From Datura wrightii (taxonomy: Eukaryota > Streptophyta > Magnoliopsida > Solanales > Solanaceae), in the NCBI GenBank assembly GCA_035772735.1, contig JASDFA010000004.1, positions 23,578,501 to 23,642,500 on the forward strand: a stretch of DNA of 64,000 nucleotides, written 5' to 3'. A program made the position numbers and the translations under genes. Below, one piece after another: positions 45,471-57,957 of the stretch (positions are counted from its first letter, which is position 1; every line of letters starts with the position of its first letter). Below the pieces are notes generated by a model. That model did not search any database. It was not told where the DNA came from and saw only the letters and a program-made list of their open reading frames with translations.

Positions 45471-46969
45471 ATTCTGCTAGCTATAATAGAGTCACCGGCC
45501 GGCGTGGATACTGAAAAGGGCTGCTGCAATAATTCTGGTGCAATATTGAACTTTCGTGCCACAAATGGGGTAATATATGACAGAGTGGATCCTGGATCAA
45601 TCAATACGTAAGCAGGGCATGAACAGATAGTCATCGTACCTGCCACTACATCTGGAGACGCCTCTGAATCATGTCTCCCTGGTAATGCATAAGTACGGCT
45701 TGAGCCGGTACTTGAACTGGAAGCTCCTGATCTACCTCGACCTCTGCCTACTGAACCTAAAAGCCCACGCCCCGCTGAGGCTGCTGGGGCTCGTGGCCCT
45801 GCGGATCCCCATTCCTGATTGTCTCTACTCTCCTGACCTCTAGTCGGACAATCTCTCATCTGATGCCCCTCCTGTCCGCAAATATAACACCCAGTGGAGC
45901 CATATCTACAAGCTCCGGTATGAGGTCGGCCGCAATAGGGGCAGGGTGAGGGTGCAAATCTGCTCTGTTCTCCCCTTCTCTGCTGTAGGGAATCTACTGT
46001 TCTGGAACTTCCACTGGGCTCTGACTGCCCTCGTCGCACATATCTACCTCGCTGCTGTTGCTGCTGTGGTGGAGGTGGGGGTCTAGGGGGTCTATCTGAT
46101 AGTCGAGGCCTGGGTCCTCTCTGAACTTCTCTTTGCATCTCGTCTGATCTGTCTCTGCGGTGCTATTCCTGACTGGTCTGTCTACTATTCTGTTGCCGCT
46201 GTCTAAGACCCTCAATGGTCTGAGCAAAGGCCTGTACTCGGGCAATATCCATATCCTCTCATAACGTAGCCGTCCTACATGCCTCAGTATATTCCAGGTT
46301 CAGACCCATAATAAATCTGTGAACTCTAGTTGGCATAGTATCAACAAATGCTGGAGCATAACGGGCTAAGGAGTCAAACTGTAAAGCATACTCGCGTACG
46401 CTCCTCGCCCCCTGCTCCAGATGCAAAAACTTATCCATCTGGGCTTGCCGGATCTCTCGTGGCAAGTAACGGTCCAGGAAGGCCTCCGAGAAGCTGGTCC
46501 AGGTCGGAGGGGTAACATCTCTCCCTCGGGACCTTTCCCAACTCTCGTACCATAGTACTGCTATGTCCCGCAACTGGAACACTGCCAACTCAACAGACTC
46601 TGAAAGGGTCACATCCATAACCCGGAAAATTCTCTGCATCTGATCTAGAAAGTTCTGAGGGTCCTCTGCCTGATCAGACCCAGTGAACTGTGGAGGACCT
46701 AGTGCCAAAAATTCCTTGACCCTAGAACTACCTGACCCACCTGAAGGCTCTGCTGCTACAGGTGGCACCGACTGGCGCTGTGTGACCATCATTTGTGCCA
46801 ACATAACTATAGCGCTACGAACCTCCTGATCTGATGGCGAAGGCACAGGAGCTATCGGGGGCGGTGTAGTGCCTAGCGGCTCCTGATGTGAGGGGGACTG
46901 CTGAGAGGGCTGTGATGAAGCCTCTATATCGCCCTCAGATCGGGCTGACTCTGACTGAAGCTGAGGCAT
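45471..46969 (-). pseudogene. Gag and start of protease of copy IX
   Basis: The frame opens upstream (47043); the first ATG is 46969 (MPQLQSESARSEGD). The position expected to start the family ORF reads ATA near 47046. Capsid domain: VKEFLALGPPQFTG, WERSRGRDVTPPTW, FLDRYLPREIRQAQMDKFLHLEQG, FDSLARYAPAF, RVHRFIMGL. Stops: TGA 46261-46259 and TAG 46165-46163. The proline- and glutamine-rich linker is followed by a CX2CX4HX4C knuckle (CYICGQEGHQMRDC, 45889-45848). Protease starts with VLIDPGSTLSYI. The frame ends in a one-base deletion near 45470. Confidence 0.85.
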
Positions 46970-47253
46970 CCTGTTGGTGCCTTCTCCTGCTGCTGTGTCT
47001 AATCTCCTGCCTGTGGCAGGGTGTCGCTGATCTGCCGTTCTTATCTGTAGATAAAGGATATGATAAGTTTTAGGAACTCGACCCTATACTGTACTGTGTA
47101 ATGGCACGACTGAGTATGAAAGAAGAGTAACCATCCTATTATGTCTCGCAGCCTCCTGCCTATAGTATGTGGTGCACAACATATCCATAGACAAGACTCT
47201 TCTTAGCACAGCTTGCAGACTCACTGGGACACGACCTGCTCTGATACCAAGTT
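46970..47253 (-). promoter_or_regulatory. Leader of copy IX with tRNA-Met primer binding site
   Basis: On the minus strand TGGTATCAGAGC (47249-47238) lies 4 nt inside the 5' LTR and is the standard complement of the initiator tRNA-Met 3' end. The rest of the leader shows no ORF except the upstream extension of gag. Confidence 0.85.
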
Positions 47254-49859
47254 TGTCACGCCCCGCCTTGGGGGGGTATGACTGGCACCTGGTGCCCGAG
47301 TAGGATCTAGACTACTAACTGGTGAGCCTAAGCACAACTGGTGCCTGGCTAGCTCTAACTCAGATTTCTGGAAACAACGGGCTATATAAAGGCTGTAAAC
47401 ACAGCCTCCGGCCAACTGGGCCTATAGCCGCCTCTATAAAACTTCAGCTAACCAGAAACATACTTACAAAGGGGGAAACCTATGCGGGCCGACAAGGCCA
47501 CCATGCTGTCTAATTATCTGTAACTCAACAATGGAAATACTGGACAGCTACGTGACCGACAAGGTCACCACTACTATCAAACTATGGCCCCACGCGGCCA
47601 GCATAAAAACAGAGGTACTAAACAGCTATGCAACTGCACGGCCTCACACGACCGGCTCAACTGACCACAGGGAGATAATATATACAATCTGCAAGCCTCT
47701 ATGAGTGATAATAGAAATGATCGGGACAGGGGCCCAACCTACCCAAACTGTACATCAAAAGGAAAAGAGCTACACCTCTGGATATCAGACTCCGGATGAC
47801 AGGAGCCGACGACTCAATAGCTGACTGGAATCACGAGGGATCGCCTCCTCGTCTATGAGTACCTGCAGGCAAGTAATACAGCACCCCACTTGGCGTCAAT
47901 ACCACTGGTACCAAGTATGCAAAGCAACTGAAATAATACAACTGAATATAGATAACATAACTAACAAGTCAATGAGCAGAAGATAACTGAATCTGAAGAG
48001 CTGATAGGAACTAGATCAAACCTTTCTGCACTGATAGACAGGAGCGTGTCTGTAGTCACGGCGGCCTGCTGTCTATTAACTAATATATATAAAGCACATA
48101 AATACATATACATTTAGCAAGCAAGAGCCAATACCAACCCCCATAAGTCGGATGGCGCCAAGCAAGCAAACAATCTATATACCCCTACCCGGGTCAAAAC
48201 CAGCCAAAAAAAGGTCACTCCACTCATCTGCTCACTAGGAGCACCTCTACCGGCCCCCTGGGTCTCCGACTTGGGCCTTGGCCTCCGATATAAGTAACCG
48301 TGTCTGAGTCCAGAAGACTCCTGTACTGCATCTATAACAGATAGGGTCTGTTTCCCTGGACACAACTCAACAGGGCTATCTGAAACAGGAACTGTATCTA
48401 TTCCCTGGACACAACTCAACAGGGAATATCTGTACTGGACAGTACCCTGGACACTGCTCAACAGGGCTGTTTGTACTGTAGTGCTGATCAGACTGATATG
48501 GGGAAAGCTTCATCCCATCTTCGTCCAAGCTGGGGACGGCATGCCACTCCTTGGAGCGACGTAAACCCACCCGCTCAGTGGGCGACACAATTACCAACCC
48601 AGGGGCGGCGAGGACGCTCAATAAGGTGCCCTCACGCCACATCAAGTCTCAACAAACAAATAGCACATATAAATAGCAAGCATGTATAATTGAAAAAGAC
48701 TATCTAAAATCTGATTTCTTATTCTGATCTCTTTCTGTATTATACTGATCCTTTACTGATTATACTGATTCTAAAATCTTTATTTAACTGTTTGGCTAAT
48801 CTGTAGCCGGGATACTATCAGTCTGAATGGCTAATATGTAGCCATAAAACTGTCTGTCTATCTGATTTTACTTTACTAACTTTATTCTAAAAATCTATAT
48901 CTTTTTATTCTACAACATGCTTGCTAATCATACAATAGGCAATACTGAATCTAGAATGCTAACTCGCCCTTTGGCGCATGCTTTACTAACTTTCGGACTG
49001 AGCACGATACGGCAACACAACTCAGAATCCATTAGACTTACTTAGTTCTCGACATTCAACTCCGAGAGTTTTGAATACGGAGTTTACTATGATTTACCGA
49101 GCTAAGGCTTACTAACTTGCCGAAGAACAACTTCACATACCTTAACCTCGATTTATCCGACTGTCAGACGAGGCTCGGTCAGTACTCCAACTGTTTCTCC
49201 CAACTGCATTCATATACACGTTAATTAGTGCTAAATACAGCTTTATTCTGAAGGACGACGTCACTTTCAATATAATCATAGGCTAAACTTAGGCTTATCG
49301 AAATACGGTCGAAAACTTGTTATTTTTCAGAAGTCTAGAAGGGAGAAGTATTCACTTTACGGCTAGGAGCACATAGACACTAGTTTGGAGCAATTCCACT
49401 TACCTTAGCCCGGTAGCACGACAATTCGTCGGCCGTATTTCGCGAAACAACATCCGTAGGAATGCTCCCTGCTGCTAAATACCGTATCTGGAGTTAATTT
49501 AGATTTGGACTACATTTGGCAGCGTAATCGGGTGATAATATATTAACCCTCTTCGTCTCTCTCTGTTTGTTGCGTTTTCTCTGGAAATTATAAGGGATGA
49601 ACTGATTTAAAACCGAAGTGGGGCTTTATATACTTGGGCCTGGACAGGCCCAACATGTCACGGAGCCAACGCGGAGGCTCCACTTCCATGACACGTTGCC
49701 ATCGCGGAGGGGCTCTACCCCGGCTCCTTCCATGATGGTTCGACAGGTTTCTCGTCCGGTCTTTTTCCGGGCCTTTCTCTAGCACGTATGGCTTTCAAAT
49801 ATGCCTAACCAACGCGCAAATAGGCCATCTAGGTGCCGGGAATCTTACGGGGTATAACA
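47254..49859 (-). repeat. 5' LTR of copy IX
   Basis: 2606 bp, closely matching 39381-41988 (about 97-98% by eye). Contains the promoter module at 49652-49697 and the TATA-like TTTATATAC near 49625. The near-identical ORFs in the two LTRs (for example 48376-48645) are duplicates of noncoding sequence. Confidence 0.9.
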
Positions 49860-51404
49860 ATATCATTGAATTCATATTTTTATGGAGGTTATGTATTTTA
49901 ATAGTTTGATTTTTTGGGAGCGTTATGAATAGACAAATTCATAATTTAACACTTGAACCTCAATTCGAGGTAAGTAGAGGTTTTTTTATTCTTTGACGTG
50001 TTAATTTTGGATATATTAAATAAATTTAAGGGTAATGGATAATAAAGGAATCCCTAATAGATGAGATGACGAGTATTTATATGGGTACCAGTATCATAAT
50101 ATGAGTAAATTTATACCAAATTAATATATTGATGGTATTTCATCACTTGTGATGTGATTGATGTATTGAGACTTATGCACTACGTGATACTTGATTGTGA
50201 CTTGATGACTTAGTTATAGGGTTAATTGATTAAGTTATGTTATATATTTATGCATACATATTCATGTCACTCTTATGGTTGCATGATAATTATACACTAA
50301 TAGTACTCATTGAGTTATTTTGTGAAAATTTATTCTCGTGTAATACAGATGAAAAATGATTCTGACTTGTGTTGTTGCCAATGAAAAATGGTTCCAGTGT
50401 GTGTTTGCCGATGAAAAAGGATTCGAGAGTGTATATTGTCAGTGAGAATGGTTCCGACGTGTATTATTATTGATTAAAAATAATTTTGGTGTGTGTTATT
50501 GCCTATATGAAATGGTATTACGTGTGTTATTGCCAATGAAAAATAATTTTGATAGGTATATGGACCTTTCGAGTGCCCTATGGGTCCCAACTATCTGACA
50601 TAGCAAGCAGGTGTATGAAAGTTCTTGGTCAGTGCATTATATTTTATCTTTATTGCATTTCATATTAGTTGGATGTCGAAGTGTTGAAATGGTTGTGATA
50701 TTGATTTAACTCGATACATTTGAAGCTCATTGTAATATAATCAATGGTTTAAATGATGTGGTGACTATATCGAGGCATATTGTAATATCATCAGTGGTGT
50801 AGCTGACTTCGAATACTACGTATTCTGTTTGCTTCATTGTTTGATATTAAATTTATAAACTCTTATTGGGGTGAATTATTATTATTGTATATTTATAACT
50901 GTTGAAAAGGAATTTTTAGGATTATATCTCGTCATCACTTCTAGAAAGGGTCAGTTTTCAAAGCTTGCTAAGCACACGTGGTTCCCATACTCACTCTATG
51001 CTTGCTGCATCTTTTTATGTGTAGGGATTGAATCAAGTACTAATGTTACTTGAGTTGCTACACAGTTCGAGATTTATTACTGTTAGAGTTCAGGGTGAGC
51101 TGCTTTCACTTCGGAAGTACAAAATTCTAGATAAGTCTTCTTTTATTTTCTATCTTATCTCTTTCTAGAAAGTGGCTTTAATTTTTAGACCTGTGTGGGA
51201 CTCGTAGATGCTCTTGTACTAGTTTCACCAGGTCTTGAAGTTGTTTTGATTTTTGACTCATTTATCCCATACTTATAGAAGTTAGTTATTTCTTTTTCAT
51301 TATTTTGGCATCACTTATATTGTTAAATGATTAATAAAGGAACGAGGTTCATATATGGGGATGGTGGGTGCCCTCACAGCTCAATGAGATTTTGGATCGT
51401 GACA
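49860..51404 (+). repeat. LTR remnant right of copy IX
   Basis: AT-rich, no credible gene. It includes about six diverged tandem copies of a ~31-bp unit (50349-50550; GAAAAATGGTTC..GTGTGTTATTGCC). It ends GGATCGTGACA, followed by the primer-like TGGTATCGGA at 51408-51417. That makes it the end of a plus-oriented 5' LTR or an LTR shared by two joined elements. Confidence 0.5.
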
Positions 51405-51827
51405 ATATGGTATCGGATTATAGTTTATAGGTCCTACTAAGTACAAGAGTAGAGTCTAGTAGAGTCTTGTGGATTGGTCCAGAGACGTCCGTTACTTATC
51501 TTTAAGAGACTCTAAGAGTTTAGGAATTTTTCGCTCTAGGAATTTTTCACTCTTTATCATGCGTATGTGATTCTGTATAAGATCTAAATTTCTTTGTTTC
51601 ATTCTCTCATCGATGGTGAGAATACATTCTCAAATTTGCATACCAGCGAAAGAGATGATGTTACGTGGTATAGTGTGAGATGTTGTGATGTTTTAATACA
51701 ATATTGGTGGACTTTTAGTCTAGTTTTAGCTGTTGTTTTGGTGTAATTTTTCTATAATTTTGGTCTAGTTTTGATCCAAATGGCATGAACAAGAACAATA
51801 ATTTGCAAGCTTTATACACCAAATAAA
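51405..51827 (+). other. Leader remnant after the LTR
   Basis: TGGTATCGGA (51408-51417) resembles a tRNA-Met primer site. 51440-51480 (GTAGAGTCTAGTAGAGTCTTG) resembles the copy III leader at 9770-9800. After about 51700 no retroelement sequence is recognisable and no gag follows. Confidence 0.4.
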
Positions 51828-52871
51828 GGCAAAATATCTTGATAGCTCCTTAAACTTGGCAGAATTTGTAAAATAGTCATTCGAACTTAGTCAATGACCA
51901 GATAGATACTTGAACTTAGCAAAAATGTATTTTATGGATTCCTCAAGATGACATGAAAAATCATGTGTATTTCACACACATTGGAGCGAGTAAGGGCCTC
52001 AAATTTGCTTATTTTCTCTCTCTTTTTTAAAACTTTTAATGGACCTAACAACCATTTATAAAAATCTTCTTCTTTTTGGTTTAAAAAAAAAAGGAGATGC
52101 TTAATAGTAAATCTTCATTTTATAAAAATATTCACTATTGATAAAGAGGAACTTGAGCAACGGTTATGTATAAAAAAATCAACAAGCAAAAAAAATAATA
52201 ATTCAAGAATCAATGCTTAATTTGTTAAACTAAACATAAGCTTATATTTGGAGATGTATTAATTGAAAAAATAAAAAAAATTAACAAAGAAATGGAACCA
52301 AAATGACGAGATCTTGGCACGAAGCTTATAGTAGATTGCGGATATTTCTCACGTCACTTTCAAACTACCAAAAACTATAACAAATCATATGTTACGACCA
52401 CCTTTAAATAGCTGAAAACCATGGCAGCTTGTATGAGGAGATTGATTTTTAGAGCAAAAGAAAATTTAATGGGGACGTAAACATATTATATTAATTTTAT
52501 CTCCACTAATCTCTTTAATTTAAAAGAATTTATAATAAACATGAATAGAGTTACAACTGTGAAGGAGAAAAGGAAAGAGAAAGGAAGGGAAGAGATTTTG
52601 GGCTTGGGAGATTGGTGGAAACTTTTTTCCATATAAATATATATGTATATATATATATTTGTGATTATTTTTTAAATTTACATGTGTCATATAACAATTG
52701 ATTTACTTAATATATTATAAGAAAATGTATTTCACTCTCTTGATCTTATATATAAGGTTATTTAAACAATACACTTTTACTAAGTTCAAATGTCTATCTG
52801 GTCACCTATTAAGTTTGAGTGGTTAGCTTACAAAACTTGCCAAATTTAAGGGTCTATCTAGGTATTTGACC
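51828..52871. mobile_element. Mutator-like non-autonomous element with long inverted repeats
   Basis: The left end (51828-51960) and the reverse complement of the right end (52710-52871) match over roughly 130 bp with moderate divergence. Shared words include AACTTGGCA/AATTTGGCA, GACCAGATAGA and TTGAACTTAG. The interior has no transposase ORF. Flanks ACCAAATAAA and ACCAATAAAT look like a 9-10 bp target duplication with one indel. Long TIRs with such a target size fit the Mutator superfamily; classification is tentative. Confidence 0.6.
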
Positions 52872-53541
52872 ACCAATAAATGAAAAAAACTTGTGCAAAT
52901 ACCAACTTTACAAGTATAACAACTTCATAAATGAAAGGAATATCGCGCAAAACATCAACTATAATTTTATAAACATCAAATGAGTGATGCAACTTCATAA
53001 ATATAGTCTAATACTAGGTTATTACTTAAATATAATAAAATATCTCTATAAAGATTTTTTATATTTTATGTATAAATTTCTATATGAATTTTAGCAAATT
53101 CTTGTAAAAAGAAAGTATACAACCAAAATAATATTTGTTTTAATGGACCAAACAAAAGAATTACAAATTATGCTCAATATGATTGACTTTTGCTAACTAG
53201 CTATTTGTTAACTTCTCCACGTATAACCTCTATGTAAAGTTATCCTGTACTCTAAAAAAAAAAAATCATTGCGTGTGCATGCGATCTCCACTAAATCAAC
53301 CTTAATTTAGTTATTGTGGGTACATATGTTGATTTTATAGAAAGTCTACATGTGATCTCCACTATAGGGTATGTTGTTATCGGTTCATAATTTAGGAGCT
53401 TTTCGTTATGGTAATCAAATGCTTTAATTTTAATTTAATTTATAATTTTTATTTTAATAATGCTAAGAATTTATTTCATGTTTTAAGTATCAATATAGTA
53501 GCAATTTTCATTCTTACGCCTATTATATAATATACTTCATT

Positions 53542-53834
53542 CTCCCTCCATATCAAGTTATTTATCATGCTTCTTTTATATGTTTTTTAAGAAAATATTA
53601 ATTAGAAGAAATTTTTAAATATTTTATTTTTATTTATTTTTTAAGATATAATTCCTCTTTATTGAATATATTCACTTTATTTTATGTGTCATCTTGAGGT
53701 GTTTGTAGTTTTCAAGAACAATTACTATTAAGAGTAAAATGAAAAAAAATACTTTATATTAAACTTAAAACGATAAATAATTTGAGACAAATATTTTTAG
53801 AAAAATTACGATAAATAATTTAAAACGGAGGAAG
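53542..53834. mobile_element. Stowaway-type MITE (about 293 bp)
   Basis: The left end CTCCCTCCATATCAAGTTATTTATC pattern pairs with the right end, whose reverse complement begins CTTCCTCCGTTTTAAATTATT. TA follows on the right. Non-coding interior. Short size, AT-rich interior and CTCCCTCCG-type ends fit Tc1/mariner-type MITEs. Confidence 0.5.
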
Positions 53835-56191
53835 TATGAGTTATGATACTGATACAATAAATCACTATTAAAAATTGGGTCAAAAATAATAGATTGTACA
53901 TCATCGGTTTGGTCTAGGTCATTTTCACAAAATCGATAGACAGGGTCGGTTAAAATCGAGGGACAACCAATCTAGTCCATCGATTTTAATTTTAAAAAAT
54001 TTAAGAAAAAATAGTGCGTCATTTTTTCCTTGATTCTTTGGACCTACTCAATCCGTCAGTTTTTCTCCCTCGATTTTTGAACTGTTTGTAGTAATGAATG
54101 AAAGCCAACCCTACATGGCTATGTCAACAACTATTAGGGGTCGTTTGGTATGCGGGATGAGATAAACAAGGATATTTCATAAATTGGGATATTGTACCTT
54201 TTATATGGGATAGAAATCCAATCATTTTAGTATAAATAATGGGTAGAATAATTCTAAAATTAGCTAATATTTTAAATTAAATATATGAAAAATATTAATC
54301 TTAATTTTATATCGGAATATATTTTATCTTTATTTATTTTTTAGGATATAATTCCCCTTCAAAATATTCACTCTACTTATGTGTTATCTTGAGGTGTTTG
54401 TAGTGTTTAAGAATAATTACTATTAAGGATAAAATTTTAAAAAACTATTTTATTTTAAACTCTAAAATGATAAAAATTGAGATAAGTAGTTTTTAAAAAT
54501 AATTATGATAAATAATTTTAAATGAAGGAGGTATGAGTTATGATAATGATACAATAAATCGCTATTAATAGACTATACAAAACCATGATAAATTATGCGC
54601 AACGCGATTGACTTTTTCACATAAAACCTTTATGTAAGGTTATCCTGATCCTATCATTACATTATGCTAATATTTTGTCCAAAGAAAAAAAGAATTACAT
54701 GTGCATGCCAAACTATTAATTATGACTAAATTTCAGCCTCTTAATTTAGTTATTGTGGGTATATATGTATGATTTTATAAAAATTCTACGTGTGATCTAC
54801 GCTATCGGATGTGTTGTTGTAGCCTGTAGGTTCCTAATTTAGGGATTTGTAGAAAGTCTATATAATTTGCATGTGAAATCAAGGCTATGAGTAATGCATA
54901 TAACTTGTTTCTTGGATATATATATAAAATAATTAATATGATAATATTATGTTAGAATCTAATCAATTTAATATGTGTTTAAAAGCATATATTTTATAAG
55001 AAAAAACAAACAAAAATTTAACAAATTGAAAAATATGATAAAAATTGAAATAATAAAAAATCAACTTAATTAATTTAATTTATATTAATATTTAAAAATC
55101 TGACTTATTAATTTAAATTTTATTTAAATAAAAGTCAATCCAACTCGAACTCGAACGGTGAACGCTCCTGCCTACGAGCAATAAATGTCACAAATATCAT
55201 TGGTACGCAATAGCTCTGAAGCTATACATGGTAATGAGTTTTAAAAGAGTATCGATACAGTACGCCTCCGTTCTATTTTAATTATTAGTTTTAAAATAAT
55301 TATTTTAAAATATTTATTAATTTTAAAATTAAAGAGTTAATTGATCATATTTTTTTCTAATTCTATCCTTCGTACTTAAAGTCATTTCAAAATGTTAAAA
55401 AAATTATTATTGTATGTTTTCAAATAATTAATAGGATTATATTAGTCAAATTACTATCCCTATTAATTTTTTTCTTAATAGTTGTGCAAATCTTATCCTA
55501 ATAATTAAAATGCAACATAGCAGTAGCAATTTCAATTCTTACACCTATTATATATATACTATACTTTTTCCTTTGTCTCCGATTATTTATCATTTTTTTT
55601 ATATGCCGATAAAAAATATATTAATTAAAAAATTCTTAAAAATATTTATTGTTATTGTCTTAAGATATAATCTCTATTCATTTGAAAAATAGTAATCTTA
55701 ATTTTATATCAGAAGATATTTTATCTTTATTTATTTTTTGAGATATAATTCCTCTTCATTGAATATATTCACATATTTACCAAATCTCTTCATATTAAGA
55801 ACGATGAAGCCTGATTTGATAAATATTTGGTTGTTATTTTGTTTGTTCCATATTTTTGGAGGAGATTTAACTATATGATTGAACTCCTTTTATTTTTAAG
55901 GCTTTTTCTTTGAATAATTTTTGAGAATTTATTTTTTTTTGAATAATTAAATCCTAATGAGTTTATTTAGTTTAGTAGGAGTGGATTCGGATTTAAAGAA
56001 AAAAATGGGTAATTTAATTAAAATTGGGTATTTTAAGTCAGTTTAGGGGATTCCATCCAATTGAGGGGCAATTTTGTTTACTTTGTTAACGGTGGGGGTA
56101 TATTTGGCCCTATAGTATAACCAGGGGCAAAGTTAGCTAATATACTAAAGTAGATTGGGTACTTTTGACCATTTCCCCTAAAATAAATCAT

Positions 56192-56818
56192 CACTAAAAA
56201 TTTGGTCAAAACCAGCAGATTGGGTCAGATTTTAAGAAAAACCAACGGCCCATACATCATCAATTTGGCCTGATGTAGTTCCAAAAAACCGACAGGCATA
56301 ATCAGTTAAAATGAGGGACAACCGACTTAGTCCATCGATTTTAATAAAATATTTATAAAAAAAAGAAACATGGTTCAATTTCTAAGAAATATATATAAAA
56401 AATGACGAAGCTACTTGGAATTAAAATCGGATATTTACTATGATATTGGAGGATTCTACTGCTCAACCACAAATACTCTTTGAAAGAATATTTCCATCAT
56501 TTTTATTTATACTCTTCAACTACAATTTTGTACTCCAAAAAATGATGGACACTATCGATTTTCATAAAAAATTAAGAAAAAATTGAGAGACTGTGTCGAT
56601 TTTCTTTATAATAAAAAATTAGTATTCACATACTTTTTCGCATAAATAAACCGTACGTCCATCAATTTTATTTATTTAAAAAAAATTAAAATAAAAATCG
56701 ACGGATTGAATCAGTTTTCCTTCAATTCATTGGCCAACTCAGTCCCTTAGTTTTTCTTTGATTCTTTGACGACTCAATCCGTCAATTTTTCTCCCTTGAT
56801 TTTGAATTGTTTGTAGTG
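56192..56818. mobile_element. CACTA-like non-autonomous element
   Basis: Starts CACTAAAAATTTGG and ends TTTGTAGTG (reverse complement CACTACAAAC). The interior carries repeated short words of the type CGACGGATTGA / TCAATCCGTC in both directions near the ends, as CACTA elements have subterminal repeats. No transposase. A related shorter piece is at 53863-54093. No clear 3-bp target duplication. Confidence 0.45.
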
Positions 56819-57904
56819 GTGAATGAAAGCCAACCCTACGTGACTACATCAACAACTATTAAGAATCCTTTGATATGCGGGATAACATAAATAAAAATAT
56901 TTCATAAATTAGAAGAGTCGGAATACCGAAATCATCCATTTTTTCCTATTCCATTTGGCCTGAGAAAATCTTACCACAATTTGATTGAGTTAGTTGGTTT
57001 TCCAAAACTTTTCAAGGAATTTTTTTTTGTTTGGGGTGATTTAAAGAATTTTTTAGAACTCTAAGACGGAGGAAGTAATATTTATGTGAATAAACAAGGC
57101 TGTTATATGCATATAGAGGTTAATATTTGAAAAAGTCACACAATTTTAAGAATTTATGTAATAAAATTACTGATTTTTTAATTAATAAAATTATTCAATT
57201 TAAAGTATTTATCTTACAAAAAACACTCAATTAAATTTATTATTAAAAAATTCAATATGGTAAAATAAATAATTTTTTATGTCATGTATTTTTGTTACCG
57301 CAGGGGCCATGTAAATGTGAATTTGACAAATAAATAAAATTTTAAAAACATATTATATCTGACTCACTCACCTACAAATCAAAATGAATTCTTTTCTATC
57401 TATTTTCCAAAAAAATTTAATTCAAAGTATCTATTAATTTTTATTTATTTTTAATACAGAATGAATCAACTTTATCAATTTTGTATTAAAAATAAATGAA
57501 TATTAATATTCAGAATTCGAATTTAAAAAAATCTCAGAATGGACATAGATTAAAATTTATTTTGATTTGTGGGTGGAAGGGTCGAGTATAAGAAATAATT
57601 TTTTAAATTTTATTTATTTATGTATGAAGTTCACACTTATATGGTATAATAAATAATTTATTTTGTCATCTCACATTATTTTATGATAAATTTAATTGAA
57701 TGATTTTATTAATATAAAAAAATTCAATCATTTTACTACATAAATTTTCATAATGGAGTGAATTTTTGAGATATTAACTCTTATTTAAAGATTTGAAATT
57801 ATGCGCAAAACATTTAAGAGCTTTCTCATCCAATTTCTAGCTAGTAGCTAGTACGACAAATGAAATTACTGTTCCTCAAAACTTTATTAATGCTTAATTT
57901 TTAT

Positions 57905-57912
57905 GTATAAAA
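57905..57912 (+). promoter_or_regulatory. TATA box of the pathogen-related-type gene
   Basis: TATAAAAA lies 45 bp upstream of the ATG at 57958, so the 5' untranslated region would be very short (about 15-20 nt). I saw no W-box (TTGACC/T) in the 170 bp upstream. Confidence 0.6.
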
Positions 57913-57957
57913 AGGCATAGCCACACAAAATTGAGATCACCACAATCAACTTGAAAC

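Larger units (their letters stand above)
39381..49859 (-). mobile_element. Tekay-like chromovirus copy IX, complete
   Basis: Full-length 10,479-bp minus-strand element: LTRs 39381-41988 and 47254-49859, initiator tRNA-Met primer site (47238-47249), gag, protease, RT, RNase H, integrase, chromodomain, stem-loop and polypurine tract. Flanking five bases are ATATA (left) and ATATC (right), a near-perfect target duplication. The coding region is in one frame from protease to chromodomain but holds several stops and one frameshift. This makes it the best preserved autonomous-type element here and a likely past source of enzymes for related copies. Confidence 0.9.
52872..57957. other. AT-rich intergenic region with MITE- and CACTA-like debris
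   Basis: No credible gene; ORFs such as 55510-55692 are low-complexity. It contains diverged repeats of the same noncoding block, for example 53260-53400 against 54690-54840 and 53500-53700 against 55520-55780. MITE-like ends CTCCCTCC..GGAGGAAG occur at 53542-53834 with partial copies near 54330-54535 and 57050-57075. Two CACTA-like pieces are present (53863-54093 and 56192-56818). The upstream 5 kb of the host gene is therefore mostly repeat-derived. Confidence 0.6.

Noticed and set aside
50349..50550. CRISPR-like array
   Set aside because: The units are contiguous diverged tandem repeats without spacers, in plant DNA.
54137..54260. hAT-type MITE starting GGGGTCGTTTGGTA
   Set aside because: The left end is suggestive, but I could not find a matching right end or 8-bp target duplication.
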